Shown: piece after piece, positions 20,987 through 28,414 of the stretch
Layout of the letters: each line of letters starts with the position of its first letter
Numbering within the stretch: position 1 is the first letter of the stretch
Source: Podaxis mareebaensis
Lineage: Eukaryota > Basidiomycota > Agaricomycetes > Agaricales > Agaricaceae
NCBI GenBank assembly: GCA_018524725.1
Contig: JAEUWP010000010.1
Coordinates: forward strand, 1 to 28,414
Length of the DNA: 28,414 bases
Direction: 5' to 3'
Notes under the pieces: generated by a model
The model's input: only the letters and a program-made list of their open reading frames with translations
Database searches by the model: none
Told to the model about the DNA's origin: nothing
Translations under genes and position numbers: made by a program

Positions 20987-22272
20987 CTATTGCGACAAAG
21001 CATTTGCATCTAGTACTTTAACCATATCCTAAAGCGAGTTAGTGAGTTGAACAACTACGAAAAGATAGTCGGCTCAGTACCTCTAAGGCGAATAAATGCG
21101 AGTCGTGAGAATTCGGTGAGAGCTCGCGAACGGAGTCGGCCAGTTTGAAGAGGTATTCCTGCAGTGATAGCCTTTCAGACCTAACACCGTGTGATGATGG
21201 GCGAAATAAAGACCTTGTTGGGACCTGAGGGACCAACTGTACGCCATATGCGGTCTGCTAAAATGTCTAGGGGCTCAGAGCCAACTTGGGGGTGGACAGA
21301 GAATAAGTCGGGGTAGGACAGGTGAGAATATGGGAACGTACTGAAAGAGGGATTGTCATTTCGCCCGACATAACACTTTACGACCAGATGTATCAGCAAG
21401 AGTGCATGAGGGGACTAGAGGATCGTACGTAAGCCTATGGAATTGTGAGTCAGAGTGGTCATGGAAGCGAATGTGAAGAACGTACATTATGAATGATAAC
21501 TTTCTCCTCTCCGTCTACGATCCCGTACACATCTAATGTTTCCATAGTGTAACCGTCCTGCGAATAGAATCAGACTGTCGTTAGAATACTCTGTCCAAGA
21601 GTCTTACTTTTTCCCGATAATCTAGTTTCGGCGCCAAGGTGAGCACGAGGCACGCTAATGGACTAGTCAATGAACAGCACCGAACCTAGATAATCTCTGA
21701 CCTCGGCTTCATATGCTGGGTCAATTGTATATGCGATTCCTGTAATGCAGAACGTGAGAAGGCCAGGAGGCTCGGGCAGAGGACATAAACGCACCCCATA
21801 CAACGTCCTCGTCCGGGAATGCGTCCTTCGAACTTTCCTTAGCCAACGCTCGAGTATAGATAAACCGTATGGGGCGTACTGCTGCTGAGAACTTGTCCCA
21901 ATCTTCCTTGTGGACGAGTGTGACCACCCTTCCTGGGTTCTCCATGCCGGTGTCAGCGTCCAACCCATTGCAGCCGAACAGTCGTACGATACCTCTGGGG
22001 TCCCCCTGTGGTCATGGGACGATTGCGCGAATCTGCGCACATATCCTTTCAAGAAACCTGGGACTGCAGGTTCGAATATTGATCAGATCGGGACGAATCT
22101 AAGTCGAGAACGGGTCGATCAATTTAACCTACCTTGTGCGATCACATGAGGGGGAGGCTTTCCCAGAACATAAACTTCGAAACTTATTGAAATAAATGTT
22201 CATTCTGCCCACCTTGAATATCAGAGAGCCGTAGCCAAAGACCACAAACGGAGGGGACAGTGCAGAGACCAT
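20987..22272 (-). CDS. GCG1: ChaC-type glutathione-specific gamma-glutamylcyclotransferase
   Basis: Cleaves glutathione to 5-oxoproline and Cys-Gly in the cytosol. Thirteen exons on the minus strand: 22272-22213, 22157-22133, 22063-21993, 21939-21880, 21825-21795, 21739-21686, 21621-21608, 21557-21486, 21434-21429, 21375-21342, 21284-21214, 21158-21081, 21028-20987. All introns are GT-AG and 50-69 bp. The product is 205 residues, normal for ChaC proteins. VFGYGSLIFK (residues 11-20) is the substrate-binding signature. RRFAQSSHDHRGTPENPGRVVTL, EDVVWGIAYTID and YLDYREKDGY follow, the last holding the conserved catalytic Glu (Glu104). PSGPNKEYL and a DSHLFALE end complete the family pattern. Glu104 is encoded by a 14-nt exon, and a 6-nt exon supplies Ala130-Tyr131. 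The start at 22272 is the ATG just before the signature. It faces TRM2, 100 bp between start codons. Confidence 0.88.
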
Positions 22273-22372
22273 GGATGCAGGGAGGAAAGCCGAGTAAGCA
22301 ATTGATCGACGTATTTCCTTTTTGGTTGACAAATCAAATCAATCACATTTTCATTTTCCAGACTTTCCACTG
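22273..22372. promoter_or_regulatory. Divergent promoter between GCG1 and TRM2
   Basis: Only 100 bp separate the two opposing start codons, so both promoters and both leaders must overlap here. A pyrimidine-rich stretch precedes TRM2. No TATA box is visible, as is common for housekeeping genes. Confidence 0.55.
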
Positions 22373-24593
22373 ATGCTCGCTGTTCGTCGCGTCTTTCTCT
22401 CTCACCACCATCTACATCCACGACTACGCCCCGGGAAAACAGGGACTTTAGCTGGGCAACTGCGCAGGATGGCTGATCAGATACAGGCAGGACAAGTGAG
22501 AACTGTGCCAGACTCGGAGGTCGAGGTTCCAGAGGGAAAGAAAGCGCGTTTGGACGTTCAGGAGGACGTCATTATGGCTTCTGCTGCAGTGTCTCCGCCT
22601 TCAACTACTTCTGCGGCACAACAGAAGTTGAAACCTGAACCCAAAAAGTCAAAACGCAAGTCCAAGCACAAGAAACCTGATCTGCCAGAACCATGTTCTC
22701 CAGAGGACGTCCTCTGGCATGAAATCAAGTCCGTACTCGGTTCAGATGCAGTAGAGAAGGCTATTGAGGAGGGTGTAGAGTATGACTCGCCGTTTGCGTT
22801 TCATCAGGAGATCGAAGTGCTTGTGAAGAGCCTGAGTCCAGGTGGTGAGCTCTTTGGTGTGCATTGACCCAACTCGAGTGCTGAATGAGTTTCGAGGATA
22901 CAGGTGATGCAGTAGCTGTCCCAACAAACGAAGCGCAGCAGAAAACTCCATGGGTCGTCATTGTACCCTTCTCCCTGCCTGGCGAAGTCGTTCGCGCAAA
23001 GGTTTACCGGAACGCACGAATGCATTCTGTGGCGGATCTCATTGGGGTTGTCACACCGAACCCGGATATGCGGGACGATTCGCGCGTCGGTTGTCGGTAT
23101 TTTGGAAAATGCGGCGGGTGTCAGTATCAGGTACGCTCTCTCTCCTCCGGGATTTCCACCGCCGGTACTTACATGCGCATAGATGCTGTCATACGACACG
23201 CAACTCTCACTTAAACGCGACGTTATCGTCAAGGCCTACCGAAATTTCTCTGGTACATTCATCGTTCGATATTTGCGCCGTACTATTGTGGCTCAACCTG
23301 TTTGACCAGGTCTACCTGAGTCCTCCGTGCCTGCCGTCCTCCCTACTATTGGCTCCCCGCTTCAATATGGCTACCGGACGAAAATCACACCGCACTTCGA
23401 AGCCGCGCCGAAATCTCTTTTGAAAAAGAAACAGCAGGATAAGACGGACAAGGATGAGGTTACAGAACAACCAGATTGGCTTAAAATTGGTTTCAATGTA
23501 GTCGGTACGCGGAAGGTGCTTGATATTGAAGAGTGCCCGATTGCTACTCCGGTAATCAATCAAGCTCTCACTTCTGAGAGAGAAAAAATCATCAAGTGCG
23601 TTTTCCGTCAACGGCTCCTGACAATTGCAACGCTCAATTTCGGCACGCAGGAAAGCATATACCTATAAGCGTGGCGTATCACTCATCCTCCGGGACTCCC
23701 TCGATACCTCGATACCTCTCCCGCCAAAGACTACAACCGACTCAACGTCCGACTCGGCCGAGATTGATCATCAACTCTCGGAGGCACTCACCAGACACGT
23801 CTGCATAACCTCTCATACTGCCACGATCCGCGAAAAAGTCGGCGGATTCATTTTCGAATACCCCGCGTCGTCGTTCTTCCAGAACAACAATTCAGTGCTC
23901 GTTCCCTTGACCGAATACGTCAGGGACGCAATCTTTCCCCCGGGCTCTGGTTCCGATTCGGAAAACCCTCGACTAAGGCCAACGCATTTGGTGGATACAT
24001 ATTGCGGTTCCGGATTATTCGCGATCACGCTCTCGCCGTATTTTGAAACCATATCTGGGATCGAATTGTCCGCTGATAGTATCCGTTCGGCGCAACACAA
24101 CGTTTCGCTTAACAATGACCTGCGCACTATACCATCCTACTCATCTCTCGTATCCTCGCTTTCCTCATCCGCCTCATCTACCACTACTCCTGCATCCACT
24201 CTTTCACCTTCATCTCCACCTAACATAACATTCCGGTCCGGAACAGCCTCCGACATCTTTTCTTCTGTGTCCTCCTTCCCTCGCGAACAAACCGTCATTG
24301 TCATTGACCCGCCACGAAAAGGATGTGATGAAGAGTTTATACGGCAAGTTGTAAAGTTTAGACCGGGAGTGGTGGTGTATGTGAGTTGCAATGTGCATAC
24401 GCAGGCGAGGGACGTAGGGATGTTGTTGAGGATGGTTGAGGAGGCTGAGCAGGAAGTGGTGAATGGGAAAGGTGAGGGTGGGGGTGAGGGTGGAGGAAGG
24501 AGAGGACGGTATGTACTGGAGAGTTTGAGGGGGTTTGATTTGTTCCCGCAGACTGCGCATGTGGAGAGTGTTACAGTGTTGAGGTTAGTTTGA
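22373..24593 (+). CDS. TRM2: tRNA (uracil-5-)-methyltransferase
   Basis: Makes 5-methyluridine at tRNA position 54 using S-adenosylmethionine. Five exons (22373-22856, 22904-23130, 23183-23252, 23310-23595, 23651-24593) with 47-57 bp introns give 669 residues. The N-terminus has a Lys-rich linker (KKSKRKSKHKK) and a TRAM-like part (VVIVPFSLPGEVVRAKVYR). CRYFGKCGGCQYQ (Cys225, 231, 234) resembles the iron-sulfur cysteine cluster of RumA enzymes. The catalytic domain shows FFQNN (431-435), SAM motif DTYCGSG (471-477), DPPRKG (575-580), the nucleophile in VSCN (Cys602) and HVES (Glu661, presumed base). Low-complexity inserts at about 519-547 and 628-641 are unusual. The first 24 residues are basic, lack acidic residues and could target mitochondria; a second ATG at 22469 would skip them. 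The first intron is the least certain junction. Confidence 0.92.
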
Positions 24594-24621
24594 GGTTTTG
24601 TTGACATGTTCGAGTTGTATC

Positions 24622-24831
24622 TTACTCGTGTCTAATTTTATTGACGACGCTAAACTCGGTCTTACCTCTGGCTGGAGCTCTCGTATACTCGCGACCCATG
24701 GTCTGGGCCTGACATCGAAAGCTGAAGCGCTGAAGCTTCGTACATAACAAACCACTCACCTTCATTACGTCTTCACTCAAGAATGGCAGCATGGAGTTCG
24801 CACGGTTGAACAGCATGGCTGTGACCTGGGC
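24622..24831 (-). CDS. 3'-terminal exons of an unrecognised gene (partial)
   Basis: On the minus strand, exon 24831-24760 and exon 24708-24622 are separated by a 51-bp GTGAGT...TGTCAG intron and encode AQVTAMLFNRANSMLPFL...YTRAPARGKTEF...RHE then TAA. The intron is a multiple of three and has no stop, so it could also be retained. Both exons begin GCCCAG after nearly the same acceptor context (TTCGATGT(T)CAG). The stop lies 28 bp from the TRM2 stop, tail to tail, as expected for a real gene end. Upstream exons are not recognisable: the sequence runs into ATAACCCATA repeats, so the gene may have been cut by them. I do not recognise the protein. A related, CpG-decayed piece lies at 25905-25960. 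Confidence 0.45.
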   Translation of the reverse strand, partial: AQVTAMLFNRANSMLPFLSEDVMKVSGLLCTKLQRFSFRCQAQTMGREYTRAPARGKTEFSVVNKIRHE

Positions 24832-24871
24832 CTGAACATCGAAGCTCCGACAAATTCCAACCTACAGTCAC
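24791..24871. repeat. Direct repeat, left copy (CpG retained)
   Basis: Shares TTC[G/A]CAC[G/A]G and AAGCTCC[G/A]ACAAATTCC[A/C]ACCT with 25905-25960. The right copy lacks about 20 bases in the middle. The left copy keeps its CpGs and overlaps an exon of the minus-strand partial gene. Confidence 0.55.
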
Positions 24872-24892
24872 CTCTCTCCTAATCCATATCTC

Positions 24893-25022
24893 TAATAACT
24901 CATACTCTCCAATAACCCATAAATTTTTCCTTCCACCGAGTTAGTATGCGGGGGTTCCACGTCCATAACCCATAGCTTTACATACCCCATAACCCATAGG
25001 TCGTTCGGGCCAAAAACCCATA
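24893..25022. repeat. ATAACCCATA dispersed repeat, left cluster
   Basis: Irregularly spaced ATAACTCATACTCTCC, ATAACCCATAAA, CATAACCCATAG (twice) and AAACCCATAG words. The same unit recurs as a regular tandem at 25797-25876. Confidence 0.6.
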
Positions 25023-25796
25023 GTGCCCATGACATAAAACAATAGATTTACATCAAAATATGACCAATGGCGTGACCTTCATGTCTGACAGAGGAAGTCT
25101 CATATGTTGATAATGGTACTTAGCAGCTGAAAAAAAAAAAAAAAAAGCATTGGTGTTTTTTGTGACTGCCTACCCCATGCCACTGAAGCCAGCCACCCCT
25201 CTTGAGACATTGGAAAAGGGCTTGTGTGTTCTTGAACACCAGGCATCATCAGCTTGGAAGACTGCTGTAAGGCCTTAGGCCTCACAGAAGGGTGTTGAGA
25301 GTCTTAGATTGTTGTGCCCAAGTGTGTAAGACCAGTTATATAGGTGCTGGCTACACAAACATAGGGCAAGTTGATGAAAATAAAGACCTAAAGAAAAGAA
25401 AGCTACGAAAACGATGGCTACCTACAACTCCATCACAACTGTGAGAAAACATGACCTAAGCATTCCTACAACTGCTCCTGGGTCCCAACTGTCCAGATAC
25501 AGAAAAAATTACAACCACAGATGAAGAATTGCTCAAAATGGGTATCACTTCACCATGAACCACTCATTCTTAAGGTCAGTGGAACAGATTTGGGCAAAAT
25601 TTGACCATCAACTTTGTCTGGAGGAGGTAGAAAACCTAAAAGCTGCAAGTATCCTTGACTGTTTCTCCCAAAAAGATGTATTGTATACAAGTTAACCCTT
25701 ATCCTTTCACTTATAGAAGTCTTTTTGCATAATATAGCATGGAAAATTTTTTCTATTTTGAATGAATTTCTTTGGCACTAAAAACTGACCTCTTTG

Positions 25797-25876
25797 ATAA
25801 CCCATACTCTGTAATAACCCATACTTTGTCATAGCCCATACTCTGTCATAACCCATACTCTGTCATAACCCATAGC
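25797..25876. repeat. ATAACCCATACTCTGTC tandem repeat
   Basis: About five copies of a 16-17 bp unit (ATAACCCATACTCTGTC with small changes) in direct tandem. It is related to the looser cluster at 24893-25022. Confidence 0.75.
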
Positions 25877-25904
25877 TCAACCCTTCCACCAAGGGCTATG
25901 ACAC

Positions 25905-25960
25905 CAAGGACTTCACACAGTCAAACAGCATCATTGAAGCTCCAACAAATTCCCACCTCT
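25905..25960. repeat. Direct repeat, right copy (CpG lost)
   Basis: Decayed counterpart of 24791-24871. The CpGs of the left copy read CpA here (CGCACGG to CACACAG, CTCCGAC to CTCCAAC). The copy sits right after the tandem ATAACCCATA repeat. Confidence 0.55.
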
Positions 25961-26110
25961 TCTTTAACCCATTTCCAACTTCCTTAAGATTACTCTGTAC
26001 TGGGTTTATTGTACAACTGGGCAAAATGTGTGCCCATCCATAATATTTGTGTTGGTTACTCACTAGCTATGCCCCCCTCATGTCTCTCTAGGTCAATAAG
26101 AACCTCTGGC

Positions 26111-27323
26111 ATGGACAAGCTTCCAGTTGAACTCCTTCATGCCATATTCCTCCATCATTCTCCCTCTTCACCTCTCTCTGCACACATGCTTTGTTCTGTC
26201 AACAGGCACTGGCATGCAGTCACTCTTGCACTACCTGAACTGTGGTACAACATTGTTCCAACAATTGTCCAACAATTCCCTCCTGTCCAGCTCATCAAAC
26301 TTTGGGCAGAATGATCTGCATCTATGCCACTCAATGTTGTGCTAGGATACCCACCATCCAGAGATACTGACAAATGGGACCACTATGTCCAACATGTTAT
26401 TCAGGTCCTCATGCCTCATATTCCTCACTGGAGGTCTTGAAAGATCTTCAGCAGAGGGAGAAGCCTTATGAAGGCTTTCCAGTGCATATCCATGTTCAAT
26501 AATGTGGTTAAATTGAAGATCATATCCCTGGACATGTGGCATAGAGAGAATCCATTCATTACACTTGTTGTCTCTGCACCTTCCCTCAGATATTTGGTAT
26601 GGCAGTCACTTGCAGAACCTAGAGATATACCAAGTGTTGCATTGCAAATCCCCTGGTCCTGTCTTGTTCATGTTGGAACTATTGTGGGACCTCCATAGAT
26701 GGGATAGCATCACCTGTGTTGTTCAGCACTGTATCTCTGCAGTCACTATGTGATTCTGAACCTCAGTCTGGCTATCAGATCCCAGCTGCCTTCCAATGAC
26801 AATATCACTGCCTTACCTTTGCTTACTACATATTGTTGTAAATGATTGGGATGTTCTTGAGGTACTTTCCAGGATCCACTACCCAAATCTATGCATCCTT
26901 TCCATGGATGTCAGTGCTAGCACTTTTACCAGGCCACTTGTTCACCCATACCAACCTCTGTTCATGTTCCTTGCAAGCTCAAACCATGACTTGGCACTAT
27001 TTCAGTTTCATTCAGTGTTGGAACATCCACATGATTTTCTGCCTGATCTCTTTCAGACATGTCAACTAAGGGAAATTGCTTCCCTTGAGGTCATTTTCAA
27101 ACTGGAGGAATGGCCACCTACTTTGGCTGTGCTGGATGCTGTGGCAAAGGTAGACAGGAGTCATAGGGGCTCTCTGCCACTGTATAACTATATCTGGAAT
27201 AAAGACTCTTCTTATGAGTACATGGGATGGGTGCACCCATGTATTTTTGCTCTGCTCCTCAGATATGAGGCAGAGATGAACCTTGTAGGGATACATCCCA
27301 ATTTACTGCTTATGGCAGCTTGA
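26111..27323 (+). pseudogene. F-box protein pseudogene
   Basis: The start MDKLPVELLHAIFLH followed by LCSVNRHWHAVTLALPELW is a typical basidiomycete F-box, the Skp1-binding part of an SCF ubiquitin ligase adaptor. The same frame continues to 26698 with leucine-rich-repeat-like text (SAPSLRYLVWQSL) but is cut by TGA at 26312 and at 26438. A TAG ends it at 26696. A frame change then leads to 26796-27323, an open stretch with LPYLCLLHIVVNDWDVL and a C-terminal region. Both internal stops are TGA. The first fits an ancestral CGA (WAE-R-S), as expected for CpG-directed C-to-T change. Missed introns could explain the last frame change but not the two in-frame stops. Confidence 0.7.
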
Positions 27324-27545
27324 TCCATATCCATCACACTTGTGTGTGTATTTTCCTTGATATATTGCAATGATTTTGAGGTATGCTGTATAGGGTGGCT
27401 ATGGTTAAATGCTTGAGCCATGTGGGTACCTGAAGACAGAAATGGGCCTATATTCACCTTCTGGGGGAGAGATATAGGCCTGAATTAAACAGGAAATTCC
27501 ATCCCTCTTGCCTCAAGATCACACCTACAATTATCAGCATCTCAC

Positions 27546-28088
27546 TGAGTGCTTTCCCCAGTATTTCACTATGAACAGTGGTGTCACAAATATTCTGAGC
27601 ATGCAGTGTCATTTACCCCTTATCAGTCCCATGCTGGTACTGTTGATTCATTTGATCCTGGATTCTTCAGTGATGGAGGAAACAGTTTCCTCCATACAAA
27701 CCAAGTCATGGTGCTTACTCCTGCCACCAACAACACTGCTATGACAAATGGCATACATGGCCTACCCTATGTTTCTGAGGGAGCCAATGCTTATACCTAG
27801 GACATGAATCCAATTGAGAACTTTCCACATGCTTCTTTTGGGAGCCTCTACAGTTCCAGTGTAGGCTTTCTGTTCAATTCCCAACCTAAGGGCATAGTCA
27901 CAGTGCTTGGACAGTACTGGTCAATGTGATGCAATTTTCCACAGTTTGGAATTCAATTCTGTATAAGCACTGGTAAATGCTTCCAAGCAATGAATCATGC
28001 CCAACTAGAAGAACATCAAGGTGAGGCTTCACCTCCTAGTACTCATACCAAGACTCAAACTCATATCACTGCTGTATGTAGGCCCTAG
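27546..28088 (+). pseudogene. Decayed reading frame, family not recognised
   Basis: One frame reads through with few stops: TGA 27546, TAG 27798, TGA 27927, TAG 28086. It shows text such as DSFDPGFFSDGGNSF, HGLPYVSEGANAY, HASFGSLYSSSVGFLF and FPQFGIQFCISTGKCF, rich in Asn, Ser, Gly and Phe. I cannot place it in a family. The spread of stops, two of them TGA, in CpG-free DNA suggests an inactivated gene or repeat rather than chance. Confidence 0.35.
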
Positions 28089-28189
28089 TGATGTCACAAC
28101 CATCTTGCTTATGCCTGGTTCCAGAAGGCCCAAACTCACCACCCAGCCATCCTGTGGCATGTCACAGAAGGAAAACAAGGACAAAGGAA

Positions 28190-28414
28190 TTAGACTGGGA
28201 GTGGTGGTGTATGTGAGCTGTAATCTGCATACACAGGTGAGGGATGTAGGGATATTGTTGAGGATGACTAAGGAGGCTGAACAGGAAGTGGTGAATGGGA
28301 AGGGTGAGGGTAAGAGCAAGGGTGGAGGGAGGAGACAATGGTATGTGCTTGAGAGTTTGAGAGGATTTAACTCATTTCTGCAGACTATGCATGTGGAGAG
28401 CATTGTGGTGTTGA
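28190..28414 (+). pseudogene. TRM2 3'-end fragment copy (truncated at window edge)
   Basis: Clearly similar at nucleotide level to the end of the TRM2 coding region from about 24358. It keeps the segments around the catalytic cysteine (TGTATGTGAGCTGTAA), GAGGAAGTGGTGAATGGGAA-like text, the Gly-rich insert and CAGACTATGCATGTGGAGAG. It is in the same orientation as TRM2 and lacks the rest of the gene. All seven CpGs of the parent segment read TpG or CpA here. The match runs to the last base of the window, so the fragment may continue. Confidence 0.85.

Larger units (their letters stand above)
24832..26110. other. Repeat-rich, gene-poor stretch
   Basis: No gene is seen. It holds two clusters of ATAACCCATA-type repeats, a 17-base poly(A) run (25130-25146), and a second copy of a segment that overlaps the partial minus-strand gene. 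CpG becomes rare here; the last CpG of the window is at 25412. Confidence 0.6.
25414..28414. other. CpG-free domain
   Basis: Reading line by line, including across block boundaries, I find no CG dinucleotide in these 3001 bases, while TG and CA are abundant. Base composition is otherwise moderate (not extremely AT-rich), so well over a hundred CpGs would be expected by chance. The left 24 kb is CpG-rich. This is the footprint expected of methylated, repeat-rich DNA that has lost CpG by deamination. Confidence 0.9.

Noticed and set aside
24137..24607. A 156-codon minus-strand open frame over the TRM2 3' end
   Set aside because: It is a shadow of the TRM2 catalytic domain; the sense frame has all conserved motifs.
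25797..25876. Tandem ATAACCCATA repeat as a CRISPR array
   Set aside because: The period is only 16-17 bp with no unique spacers, and the DNA is eukaryotic.
28029..28403. A 124-codon minus-strand open frame at the right end
   Set aside because: It is the antisense of the TRM2 fragment copy plus flanking CpG-free DNA, where fewer stops arise in some frames.

Overview
The window reads as nuclear DNA of a mushroom-forming basidiomycete (Agaricomycetes). The evidence is very short GT-AG introns (47-69 bp), a small gene split into 13 exons, and lineage-typical families (GGNF-motif proteins, an F-box protein, a multi-pass membrane family). No rRNA, tRNA, CRISPR or bacterial-type operon was seen.

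Left part (305-16922): a co-oriented tandem array of seven paralogous genes. All start with the same ~27-residue motif, [I/F/T]S[F/L]xxAxxFx[I/V]xGGNFxx[V/I]xxxVxxxN, and continue as long, disordered Pro/Ser/Gln/Tyr-rich tails. Two subfamilies alternate: A1 (305-1657), B1 (2948-4427), A2 (5246-6475), B2 (7187-8505), A3 (9671-11083), B3 (13118-14137), A4 (15623-16922). Five share a phase-0 intron at an equivalent place; A2 and B3 lack it. Six have a TATA box 35-90 bp before the ATG and B3 has a TATA-like TTAAAG. A1, A3 and A4 also share their 3' flanks. This array is the most interesting and probably undescribed system here. Its function is unknown; self-assembly or signalling through the GGNF motif is an inference.

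Middle part (17756-24593): ordinary housekeeping genes plus one wreck. There is a five-exon acireductone dioxygenase (minus strand, methionine salvage), a disrupted membrane-protein gene (19038-20767), and a 13-exon ChaC-type gamma-glutamylcyclotransferase (minus strand, glutathione breakdown) with 14-nt and 6-nt microexons. A five-exon tRNA (uracil-5-)-methyltransferase TRM2 (plus strand) follows; the ChaC and TRM2 start codons are only 100 bp apart, head to head.

Right part (24594-28414): a patchwork of decayed, duplicated DNA. It holds the last two exons of an unrecognised minus-strand gene, ATAACCCATA repeats, an F-box pseudogene, an unrecognised broken reading frame, and a second copy of the TRM2 3' end running off the window edge. 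From 25414 to the end (3001 bp) I find no CpG at all. In the TRM2 copy all seven CpGs of the parent are TpG or CpA, so this is a domain bleached by CpG-directed mutation (methylation and deamination, or a RIP-like process).
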